A stretch of 12,512 nt of DNA, from positions 1 through 12,512 of the forward strand of contig JAFAGX010000607.1 of the NCBI GenBank assembly GCA_019237515.1. The letters are read 5' to 3'. Under the pieces are notes generated by a model, which worked only from the letters and a program-made list of their open reading frames with translations, searched no databases and had not been told where the DNA came from. The position numbers were made by a program, and so were the translations under genes. Positions 6,196 through 12,512 of the stretch are shown one piece after another; position 1 is the stretch's first letter, and the number at the start of each line of letters is the position of its first letter. This DNA comes from Acidobacteriaceae bacterium (lineage in GTDB: Bacteria; Acidobacteriota; Terriglobia; Terriglobales; SbA1).

Positions 6196-8337
6196 GTGCA
6201 CGCAATTCACTTTCTCAGCTTCATTTTTATTCTGCTGGCAGTTTCTCTTGAGGCGCAGACCTCAACCGCGAGGCCGAAATCCAGTGCCGTTCAAAGCCCA
6301 AATGATCAGTCTGCGTGGATGGCTTCTTCGATCCGCAAAATGGAGTCCGAACTCACAACGAAGTACGGCGAGCCGCAGAAAACGCGTGCCCAGCGCGGAT
6401 TACAACAAGTAAGGGACTTCTGGCGTGCCGAAGATGGTGATGCGGCCAGCTTTGAGGAATTTGTTCGCACCAATTTTGCCGGCGATCAGGCAACGCTTGA
6501 CACAATGTTCAGTCGCTATCAACGCGTCACTGAACAGTTCGAAGGCCACATGCATGAGATCAATCGGGAATTCCGGCAGCAGCAGGACCTCGATGCCGGC
6601 CCAGTGCTTCCTTTCGACGAAATATTCGCCGGTTACGATCCGTCGGCGCATGTGATCGACGATTTCTTTGCGAACAAGCTGGCCTTCATCGTTCTGCTCA
6701 ATTTCCCGCTTACCACGCTCGCTCAGCGCCTCGATCAGGGCCCAAGCTGGTCGCGCCGACAATGGGCCGAGGTTCGGCTTGGCCAGCGTTTTGATAAACG
6801 TATTCCCGCGGATGTGAACCTGGCGATTGCGCAAGCGGGGGCGGACGCAGATGTCTACATTGCGCAGTACAACATTTGGATGTACCACCTGCTCGACAAC
6901 CAAGGTCAACGCTTGTTCCCGCCCAAAATGCGCCTGCTGAGCCATTGGAACCTCCGCGATGAGATCAAGTCCGACTACGCCGATTCACAGAATGGGCTAG
7001 CCAAGCAACGGATGATTCAGCAGGTCATGGAAAGGATCGTTAGCCAGACCATTCCGCAGGCGGTCATCGACAATCCCCAGCTGGATTGGAATCCATATAC
7101 AAACGATGTCCGTCCTGCGGCAGTAAAGGACTCAGATGCCACTGGCAAGGTTCAGGGCGCTGGCAGCGGTCGTGAGCCTGACACGCGTTATGCCAAGCTG
7201 CTCGGCACTTTCGTTGCCTCGCGCAAAGCCGATCCTTACTCGCCAACTGCGCCCACGCTGATCGCGAGGCGGTTTGATGAAGATCGCGAAATTCCAGAGT
7301 CGCGTGTGCAAGCCATGCTGGAGCAGGTGGTGAGTTCGCCACTGGTGGCGCAAACTGCGAAATTGATTCAGGCGCGGCTCGGACGTCCGCTTGAACCATT
7401 CGATATCTGGTACAACGGCTTTCGCCCCGGCAGCAGGTACAGCGAGGCCGAACTCGACACTATGGTCGCTAAGAAGTATCCGACTGCCGAGGCTTACCAG
7501 AAGGACATACCGAATCTGCTGATGAAGCTGGGCTTTTCGCCGGACCGCGCTCAGTACGTGGCGAACAACATCATTGTCGATCCGGCGCGCGGTTCAGGGC
7601 ATGCCATGGGAGCAGAAATGCGCTCCGAAAAAGCCCATCTGCGCACGCGCGTGGAAAAGACGGGCATGAATTATAAAGGCTTCAACATTGCCGTACACGA
7701 AATGGGCCACAACGTCGAACAGACATTCTCGCTGAACGATGTCGATTACACCTTGCTGAAAGGCGTGCCCAACACGGCGTTCACAGAAGCACTCGCTTTT
7801 GTATTTCAGGGCCGGGATCTCCAGTTGTTAGGTTTGCCAGCACCGGACGAAAAAGCTGAAGCGGAAAAGACGTTGAACGATTTTTGGGGAACTTACGAAA
7901 TTTCCGGAGTCGCTCTCGTAGACATGGGCGTGTGGCATTGGATGTACGATCATCCGCAGGCTACGCCAGCACAGCTCAATCAAGCGACGGTTCAGATCGC
8001 GAAAGATGTCTGGAACAGGTACTACGCTCCTGTGTTTGGTAAGAAAGATGTGGTCCTGCTGGGCGTGTACTCGCACATGATCGATTCGTTCCTTTACCTG
8101 CCTGACTATCCAATCGGACACATGATTGCGTTTCAGATCGAAGAGCAGATGAAGAAAGCTGGAAGCATTGGCCCAGAGTTCGAGCGTATGGCAAAGATGG
8201 GCCGGGTCACGCCCGATCTGTGGATGGAGCACGCGACGGGGAAACCAGTTGGTCCAGATGCTCTGCTGGCAGCCACTCAGCGGGCCCTGACGGCTGTTAG
8301 CGCGATGCTGCCCCTTGGCGTTTCGGGAACTGACTAG
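6196..8337 (+). CDS. Secreted zinc metallopeptidase (gluzincin, M3/M2-like), family not assigned
   Basis: A 713-residue protein starting with a Sec-type signal peptide (residues 1 to about 20, HFLSFIFILLAVSLEA, predicted cleavage before Gln21, no lipobox). It is therefore probably periplasmic or extracellular. The catalytic motif is HEMGH (501-505), with His501 and His505 as zinc ligands and Glu502 as general base. Glu531, in FTEALAFVF 26 residues after His505, is the probable third ligand. That spacing matches thimet-oligopeptidase (M3) and ACE-like (M2) peptidases rather than thermolysin. A later segment with His627, Tyr634 and Tyr638 (SFLYLPDYPIGH) resembles the substrate-binding loop of those families. 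The large N-terminal part (about 40-300) is mostly helical and not recognised by me. It ends overlapping the convergent membrane-protein gene by 41 bases. Oligopeptide cleavage is inferred; substrate unknown. Confidence 0.82.
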   Translation: MHAIHFLSFIFILLAVSLEAQTSTARPKSSAVQSPNDQSAWMASSIRKMESELTTKYGEPQKTRAQRGLQQVRDFWRAEDGDAASFEEFVRTNFAGDQATLDTMFSRYQRVTEQFEGHMHEINREFRQQQDLDAGPVLPFDEIFAGYDPSAHVIDDFFANKLAFIVLLNFPLTTLAQRLDQGPSWSRRQWAEVRLGQRFDKRIPADVNLAIAQAGADADVYIAQYNIWMYHLLDNQGQRLFPPKMRLLSHWNLRDEIKSDYADSQNGLAKQRMIQQVMERIVSQTIPQAVIDNPQLDWNPYTNDVRPAAVKDSDATGKVQGAGSGREPDTRYAKLLGTFVASRKADPYSPTAPTLIARRFDEDREIPESRVQAMLEQVVSSPLVAQTAKLIQARLGRPLEPFDIWYNGFRPGSRYSEAELDTMVAKKYPTAEAYQKDIPNLLMKLGFSPDRAQYVANNIIVDPARGSGHAMGAEMRSEKAHLRTRVEKTGMNYKGFNIAVHEMGHNVEQTFSLNDVDYTLLKGVPNTAFTEALAFVFQGRDLQLLGLPAPDEKAEAEKTLNDFWGTYEISGVALVDMGVWHWMYDHPQATPAQLNQATVQIAKDVWNRYYAPVFGKKDVVLLGVYSHMIDSFLYLPDYPIGHMIAFQIEEQMKKAGSIGPEFERMAKMGRVTPDLWMEHATGKPVGPDALLAATQRALTAVSAMLPLGVSGTD

Positions 8338-8911
8338 ACCACCACTGTAAGACGAGGTGTGTGGGCCAGTAGACGGCAAGCGGCACCAGGATCAGGTAAG
8401 CCAGAAGGTAGACAGGGCCAGGGACGAGTCGTTGCTGAGTAAAGAACAGCCCGCGAGCCCAATTCACATTGCACTGCGGACGCCAAAGGTAGTTGATGGG
8501 CACAACAATCCAGGTCAAGACGGTTTGATATTTCCAGCCGCGTTTGTCATATCCCAGGCGCCAAATTCCCCAGAGCAAAAGAGGCGGCACAACCACGTGA
8601 AACAAGCTGAGTAGCCGGATCCAAATCGGCACGTGCGGATCGAACATATATTCCGTGCCGCCAATCAGATGTCTACCACGGATCGACGCTCCGATTAAAT
8701 CTAGTGTGTAAAGTGTTTGAAAAATCAGCAACCCTGTCGCTTGCCAGGAAAAGATCAAGGAACTTTCCAGCCAGAGCCCGATTGCAATCAGAAAATTTCC
8801 TAAGTCACAAAAGAAAAGAAAGTTTTGCAATCCGTACTGCCGCCAGTAAACTGGAACCCAAGTAACCAGCCAAATCGTCCACGCAGTTTTGAGCCAAAGC
8901 GGCAGGCGCAT
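8297..8911 (-). CDS. Conserved tryptophan-rich multi-pass membrane protein of unknown function
   Basis: A 204-residue integral membrane protein with about five hydrophobic spans (roughly 31-48, 50-74, 97-117, 128-143, 166-188) and many tryptophans. Distinct motifs are FFCDLGN (33-39), GTEYMFDP (85-92), RLLSLFHVVVPPLLLW (99-114), RLGYDKRGW (118-126) and RPQCNVNWARG (144-154). I recall this motif set from membrane proteins annotated only as 'membrane-associated' in several phyla including Planctomycetes, so it is probably a real conserved family without a known job. ATG 8911 fits a TACAAT box 5 bases upstream. Its last 41 bases overlap the convergent peptidase gene. It is divergent from the receiver-TonB gene across 97 bases. 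No function is proposed. Confidence 0.82.
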   Translation of the reverse strand: MRLPLWLKTAWTIWLVTWVPVYWRQYGLQNFLFFCDLGNFLIAIGLWLESSLIFSWQATGLLIFQTLYTLDLIGASIRGRHLIGGTEYMFDPHVPIWIRLLSLFHVVVPPLLLWGIWRLGYDKRGWKYQTVLTWIVVPINYLWRPQCNVNWARGLFFTQQRLVPGPVYLLAYLILVPLAVYWPTHLVLQWWSSQFPKRQGAASR

Positions 8912-8916
8912 ACGCC

Positions 8917-8922
8917 ATTGTA
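8917..8922 (-). promoter_or_regulatory. Possible -10 box (TACAAT) for the membrane-protein gene
   Basis: On the minus strand TACAAT ends 5 bases before ATG 8911, placing the expected transcription start on or next to the start codon. No Shine-Dalgarno is present in those 5 bases. No recognisable -35 is seen upstream. Confidence 0.45.
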
Positions 8923-8959
8923 TAGATCGGCGAAACCCGCCGCCCCGGCCTAAATCACT

Positions 8960-8973
8960 GTGACCTCGGTAAC
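8960..8973. promoter_or_regulatory. Palindromic operator-like site GTGACCTCGGTAAC
   Basis: GTGACC and GGTAAC flank a central TC, forming a GTNACC-N2-GGTNAC palindrome. It lies directly against the -35 element of the receiver-TonB promoter and within the divergent spacer shared with the membrane-protein gene. The same core occurs at 2538-2551. Placement against the -35 suggests repression or activation by a dimeric regulator, which is inference. Confidence 0.45.
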
Positions 8974-9002
8974 TTGCCGGTGAGTATCGCTGTACCTACG
9001 AT
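8974..9002 (+). promoter_or_regulatory. Sigma-70-like promoter for the receiver-TonB gene
   Basis: TTGCCG (8974-8979) and TACGAT (8997-9002) are separated by exactly 17 bases. The -10 ends 6 bases before ATG 9009, so the message should begin at or beside the start codon. No Shine-Dalgarno is present. This is the best complete promoter among the leaderless candidates in the window. Confidence 0.55.
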
Positions 9003-9008
9003 TCGACT

Positions 9009-10673
9009 ATGAGCTATAAAGCCCTCTTATTCTGCCCTGATGAGAAAACTGCCCGGACCGTGACGCAGGTCTTGACCGAACTCGACTTTCAGGTCGAACC
9101 CTCCAATGAGCCCTTTGCGACAGTCAAGAAGTTGACAGCAGAGCACTTCGACGCGCTCGTCGTTGACTGTGAAAATGAGCAGAACGCGACTCTACTGTTT
9201 AAGAGCGCACGTAACTCCGAGCTGAATCAGGCCTCGCTGTCAATTGCCGTGGTCGAGGGCCAAGCGGGCGTGGCAAAGGCATTCCGTATCGGGGCGAACC
9301 TGGTTCTGACAAAGCCGATAAACGTTGAACAATCGAAGGGAACAATTCGGGTGGCCCGAGGATTGTTGCGCAAATCAGAGCTTTCGCGGCCAGCAGCAGG
9401 TTCGGCAAATGTGGACTCGAAGCAAGATACGGCCCCTCCGCGGATTCCGGTTTCATCGTCCTCTTCGTCGATACCATCGAGCTTTGAACTGGAAAACGAG
9501 CCGGAGCCTCAGCCGGAACCGACAGAAGCCGCACTGCTGGAATCCATGCCGGATCCGGCGGCAGACCTCGGACGTTTGGCTGCGAGTGCGCACGCCCAGG
9601 CAAGCCCCTGGCAGCCAATCGCAAAACCAACGGCCGCTCCGCAGTCGGCTGTGGCCGACTCTGATGAGCGGAAGGAATTGCTGGAGTCATTGCTGGCTTC
9701 CGCGAAGACTGTATCTTCAGCTTCGCCCACTGGTGCCGCAGCAGCACCTGCCAGGCAGAAGTCGGCAACCAGCGAACAAGTGCAGAGGAGCGTAGTCGAA
9801 CTCCCCTCATTCGCGAGTACAGCGGAAAAGCCAGTTGCGCTCCGACCTGCCCAGAGTGGCTCAGGAAAGAAAATTGTACTGGTTGCCGCGGCAGTGTTGG
9901 TCGCTGCTGTAATCGGGTACGCCGGGTGGACGAAACTTTCTTCGGGAGCGCACAGTAGCTCCGCTCAGAAGCCCGGCCCCCAAACGCAGAGTGTGCAGGC
10001 TCCTTCCGCTGTTCCTGCGACACCGGTGGCGACTGAGCAAAGCCCGAGCAGCGCCCCAGAGACGACCCCGGAGCTTGCTGCCATTCCGGCTTCGCCCAAC
10101 GCTGCGAGCACTTCTATCAGCAAGGATCTGTCGCCGTCGAAATCAAAGAAGTCTGCCATCGCGTCTACCGATACAGACGCATCGTCCGAAGAAGAATCAG
10201 ATGTGACGGTGAAGCTTCCCAGCGCAATCGTGGTGAAAAAGGGTGAGGGTAAGCCGGTTTCGCACCCAGTAGCTAGCGAGCAGGCTGATGCTGCTGCTCC
10301 GGCGCTGAACATCGATCAGAGCTCTCAGCCGGATGCCGTGGCCGGGCTGGTCGACGTTTCTCCCACACTTCCAAAATCGGCACCGCAAACGCTAAAGATC
10401 TCGCAAGGGGTATCGCAAGGGCTGCTGGTCAAAAAGGTTGCCCCGGTCTATCCCCAACAAGCGCTGCAGATGAAAATTCAGGGCGCAGTCGAGATTGCCG
10501 CCATCATCAGCAAACAGGGCAACATCACAAATCTCAAGATTCTTAGCGGGGATCCTATTCTCGGACGTGCGGCGTTGGATGCAGTCAAGCAGTGGAAATA
10601 CAAGCCCTACTATCTCGACAGCCAACCGGTCGACATCCAGACTCAGGTTACAGTTGTGTTCAAGCTGCCATAA
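9009..10673 (+). CDS. Receiver-like domain fused through a transmembrane helix to a TonB C-terminal domain
   Basis: A 554-residue protein in four parts. Residues 1-125 resemble a response-regulator receiver: acidic pair Asp11/Glu12, candidate phospho-acceptor Asp53 in DALVVDCEN, and Lys102-Pro103 in LTKP. The usual Thr/Ser after the fourth strand seems replaced (AVVEG), so it may be a pseudo-receiver. Residues 126-285 are a Pro/Ala/Ser/Glu-rich, probably disordered linker. Residues 289-309 form one hydrophobic helix preceded by lysines, giving a cytoplasmic N-terminus and periplasmic C-terminus. Residues 310-465 are a second low-complexity linker. Residues 470-554 are a TonB C-terminal domain (APVYPQQAL at 478-486, then IQGAVEIAAIIS, AALDAVKQWKYKPYYL, PVDIQTQVTVVFKLP). 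The helix lacks the Ser-x3-His pattern of classical TonB, so coupling to ExbBD is doubtful. It may link cytoplasmic signalling to the envelope; this is inference. Confidence 0.85.
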   Translation: MSYKALLFCPDEKTARTVTQVLTELDFQVEPSNEPFATVKKLTAEHFDALVVDCENEQNATLLFKSARNSELNQASLSIAVVEGQAGVAKAFRIGANLVLTKPINVEQSKGTIRVARGLLRKSELSRPAAGSANVDSKQDTAPPRIPVSSSSSSIPSSFELENEPEPQPEPTEAALLESMPDPAADLGRLAASAHAQASPWQPIAKPTAAPQSAVADSDERKELLESLLASAKTVSSASPTGAAAAPARQKSATSEQVQRSVVELPSFASTAEKPVALRPAQSGSGKKIVLVAAAVLVAAVIGYAGWTKLSSGAHSSSAQKPGPQTQSVQAPSAVPATPVATEQSPSSAPETTPELAAIPASPNAASTSISKDLSPSKSKKSAIASTDTDASSEEESDVTVKLPSAIVVKKGEGKPVSHPVASEQADAAAPALNIDQSSQPDAVAGLVDVSPTLPKSAPQTLKISQGVSQGLLVKKVAPVYPQQALQMKIQGAVEIAAIISKQGNITNLKILSGDPILGRAALDAVKQWKYKPYYLDSQPVDIQTQVTVVFKLP

Positions 10674-10695
10674 TCTGATTCCAAAGACTCAGATT
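10672..10695 (+). repeat. Inverted repeat at the receiver-TonB stop codon
   Basis: AATCTGA (10672-10678, overlapping the TAA stop) pairs perfectly with TCAGATT (10689-10695) over a 10-base loop. It is AT-rich and lacks a T-run, so it is not a standard terminator on its own, but it sits just ahead of the stronger hairpin at 10703. Confidence 0.35.
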
Positions 10696-10702
10696 GTGCC
10701 AT

Positions 10703-10741
10703 AGCAGCGGCTTTAGTTAGCGCCGTTGCTTGTACTCTTTC
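10703..10741 (+). terminator. Probable intrinsic terminator of the receiver-TonB gene
   Basis: AGCAGCGGC (10703-10711) pairs with GCCGTTGCT (10722-10730) along all nine positions, one being a G-U pair, with a 10-base loop. A T-rich but interrupted tail (TGTACTCTTTC) follows. It separates the receiver-TonB gene from the uvrB promoter region. Confidence 0.5.
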
Positions 10742-10781
10742 TGCCCCGGATTGTCGCAGAATGCGTCTCGCCCACGCAGGA

Positions 10782-10787
10782 TATAAT
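10782..10787 (+). promoter_or_regulatory. Consensus -10 box (TATAAT) upstream of uvrB
   Basis: A perfect TATAAT lies 114 bases before the uvrB ATG, predicting a leader of about 108 bases. The nearest -35-like hexamer, TTGTCG at 10751-10756, is 25 bases away and does not fit standard spacing, so the upstream element is unclear. Confidence 0.45.
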
Positions 10788-10810
10788 CGAACCAAGCTCA
10801 CCAATCGGAA

Positions 10811-10828
10811 TCATTCTTTCTTGAATGA
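10811..10828 (+). promoter_or_regulatory. Perfect 6-base inverted repeat in the uvrB leader
   Basis: TCATTC (10811-10816) and GAATGA (10823-10828) flank TTTCTT. As DNA it is a possible operator about 17 bases downstream of the predicted uvrB transcription start; as RNA it is a small hairpin. It does not match the Gram-positive GAAC-N4-GTTC or alphaproteobacterial GTTC-N7-GTTC LexA patterns. Confidence 0.35.
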
Positions 10829-10901
10829 GTTGAGGACGACGCCGGCACGAACGGATGGGCGCTTGCGCTGAGAGCTAACAGCCAAAGGCCAGAAGCCATT
10901 T

Positions 10902-12512
10902 ATGGATTTCAAGCTAGTCAGCGACTACCAAGCCCGGGGCGATCAGGGCAAAGCGATCGAGTCGCTGGTCCGGGGAGTGTTCGATCGCGAGCAGCACCAG
11001 GTTTTGCTCGGGGTCACTGGCTCGGGCAAAACCTTCACGATGGCCAAGGTCATCGAGGAGGTGAACCGTCCTACGTTGGTGATGGCCCACAATAAGACGC
11101 TGGCCGCACAGCTTTATCACGAATTCAAGAGCTTCTTCCCGCACAATGCGGTCGAGTATTTCGTCTCGTATTACGACTACTACCAGCCGGAAGCGTACGT
11201 TCCTGCCGCCGACCTTTACATCGAGAAAGAAGCGACCATCAACGATGAGCTCGATAAGCTCCGGCTATCGGCAACACGCTCGCTGTTCGAGCGCCGCGAT
11301 TGCCTGATCGTCGCCTCTGTCAGTTGCATTTACGGTCTCGGCTCACCCGAGGCCTACTACGGCATGCTTCTGTTCCTCGAAAAAGGTCAGAAGATCAAGA
11401 GGGAAGACATCACCCGCAAGCTGGTCGAGATTTTGTACGACCGTACCGACGGCGAATTTCGCCGTGGAACCTTCCGCGTCCGTGGCGATGTGATTGAGAT
11501 TTTCCCCACTTACGACGACATGGCGTATCGCGTGGAATTGTGGGGAGATGAGGTCGAATCGCTTTCGCAGATTGACCCGCTCTTCGGCACGGTGAAGCAG
11601 AAGTATGTTCGTTTGCCGATCTATCCAAAAACCCATTATGTGATGAAAGAGGAAACCAGGACTCGCGCGGTACAGACGATTAAAGAAGAACTGGCGTGGT
11701 GGGAAACGGAACTGGAAAAACAAGGGCACATGGTGGAGGCGCAGCGCGTGCACCAGCGCACCATGTACGACCTGGAGATGATCAAGTCGGTTGGCTACTG
11801 TCACGGCATTGAAAACTACTCGCGCCATTTCACGGGACGCTTGCCAGGCGAGCCGCCGCCGACATTGCTCGATTACTTTGCACGCGATTACTTGATGTTC
11901 ATTGATGAATCGCATCAGACGGTTCCGCAGTTACATGGCATGTACCATGGCGACCGCTCGCGGAAGGAAACTCTTGTCGAATATGGATTCCGGCTGCCGT
12001 CTGCGCTGGACAATCGCCCATTGACCTTCGAGGAATTCGAGCACCGGATGAATCAGATGATTTACGTCTCTGCTACGCCCGGCCCGTACGAATTGACGAA
12101 GTCGGCGGGAGTCGTGGTTGAGCAGATCATTCGGCCTACCGGTTTGGTCGATCCTCCGGTCGAAGTCCGGCCGGTCAAGGGGCAAATCGACGACCTTCTG
12201 CACGAAATCCGCGACCGGGTGGCGCGTAGTGAACGAGTGCTGGTCACGACGCTCACCAAGCGCATGGCCGAAGATTTGGCCGAATATTACAGCGAAGTCG
12301 GCGTGAAATGCCGTTATATGCATTCGGAAATTGAGACGCTGGAGCGAGTCAAGATTCTGCGCGATCTGCGCCGAGGCGAGTTCGATGTTCTGATTGGGAT
12401 CAATCTGCTTCGTGAAGGCCTGGATCTCCCTGAGGTCTCGCTCGTAGCCGTGCTTGACGCCGACAAGGAAGGCTTTCTTCGTTCCAGCGGATCGCTGATT
12501 CAAACCGTTGGG
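10902..12512 (+). CDS. uvrB: Excinuclease ABC subunit B (UvrB), C-terminus off window
   Basis: UvrB takes damaged DNA from UvrA, verifies the lesion by inserting its beta-hairpin, and recruits UvrC for dual incision in nucleotide excision repair. The first 537 residues are present. Walker A GVTGSGKT is at 37-44. The hairpin tyrosines are Tyr90, Tyr91, Tyr93 and Tyr94 in [20 protein letters not shown]. The DEAD-box variant DESH is at 335-338. Helicase motifs [11 protein letters not shown] and [20 protein letters not shown] follow. The window ends within motif VI (SLIQTVG), so the arginine finger region and the C-terminal UvrC-binding helix pair are not seen. The segment before it reads [11 protein letters not shown] where the common form is FLRSERSLIQT. 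ATG 10902 gives the family's standard N-terminus ([15 protein letters not shown]). No strong Shine-Dalgarno precedes it. Confidence 0.97.
   Translation, partial: MDFKLVSDYQARGDQGKAIESLVRGVFDREQHQVLLGVTGSGKTFTMAKVIEEVNRPTLVMAHNKTLAAQLYHEFKSFFPHNAVEYFVSYYDYYQPEAYVPAADLYIEKEATINDELDKLRLSATRSLFERRDCLIVASVSCIYGLGSPEAYYGMLLFLEKGQKIKREDITRKLVEILYDRTDGEFRRGTFRVRGDVIEIFPTYDDMAYRVELWGDEVESLSQIDPLFGTVKQKYVRLPIYPKTHYVMKEETRTRAVQTIKEELAWWETELEKQGHMVEAQRVHQRTMYDLEMIKSVGYCHGIENYSRHFTGRLPGEPPPTLLDYFARDYLMFIDESHQTVPQLHGMYHGDRSRKETLVEYGFRLPSALDNRPLTFEEFEHRMNQMIYVSATPGPYELTKSAGVVVEQIIRPTGLVDPPVEVRPVKGQIDDLLHEIRDRVARSERVLVTTLTKRMAEDLAEYYSEVGVKCRYMHSEIETLERVKILRDLRRGEFDVLIGINLLREGLDLPEVSLVAVLDADKEGFLRSSGSLIQTVG

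Noticed and set aside
8357..8614. 85-codon plus-strand frame within the membrane-protein gene
   Set aside because: It is a shadow of the minus-strand gene, whose motifs are those of a conserved family.
9199..10023. 274-codon open frame on the minus strand opposite the receiver-TonB gene
   Set aside because: It is antisense to the GC-rich low-complexity linkers, has Arg/Pro/Ser/Leu-biased composition and no recognisable motif. The plus-strand frame has clear receiver and TonB domains.
1..12512. Mobile elements, CRISPR array, tRNA/rRNA, defence or biosynthetic gene cluster
   Set aside because: No transposase or integrase motifs, no regularly spaced repeats, no tRNA-like cloverleaf and no typical defence or biosynthetic domains were seen. 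Gene content looks chromosomal throughout.

Overview
The window reads as ordinary chromosomal DNA from a moderately GC-rich Gram-negative bacterium. The best guess is Acidobacteriota (Terriglobia / Koribacter-like). The guess rests on recalled protein resemblance, not a search: a degenerate PilZ protein, a small GAF-only protein, a receiver-like/TonB fusion and a tryptophan-rich membrane protein are all of types I associate with that phylum. I see no transposase, integrase, tRNA, rRNA, CRISPR array or attachment site.

Layout, left to right. Bases 1-1360 (minus) hold most of an AMP-forming acyl-CoA synthetase resembling oxalyl-CoA synthetases (AAE3/Pcs60); its C-terminus lies off the left edge. 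A 336-base divergent spacer (1361-1696) separates it from a plus-strand run: PilZ-like protein (1697-2074), single-domain rhodanese (2150-2527) and GAF-domain protein (2629-3183). A RsuA/RluB-type pseudouridine synthase (3170-3907, minus) converges on the GAF gene with a 14-base overlap. It diverges from a LysE/RhtB exporter (3965-4591), which is followed by a dihydrolipoyl dehydrogenase (4642-6063) and a secreted zinc metallopeptidase (6196-8337). A membrane protein of unknown function (8297-8911, minus) overlaps the peptidase 3' end by 41 bases. It diverges from a 554-residue receiver-like/TonB fusion (9009-10673). The window ends inside uvrB (10902 onward).

The genes do not form one pathway: repeated strand switches and separate promoter-like sites suggest mostly single-gene units of housekeeping (uvrB, rRNA pseudouridylation, lipoamide dehydrogenase), metabolism/export (acyl-CoA synthetase, LysE, rhodanese) and signalling/envelope functions (PilZ-like, GAF, receiver-TonB, peptidase, membrane protein). 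The points most worth a second look are the receiver-TonB fusion, a shared palindrome (GTNACC-TC-GGTNAC) upstream of the GAF and receiver-TonB genes, several -10-like boxes so close to start codons that the mRNAs may be leaderless, and an unassigned secreted gluzincin. I found no evidence of a multi-gene novel system such as a defence island or biosynthetic cluster.
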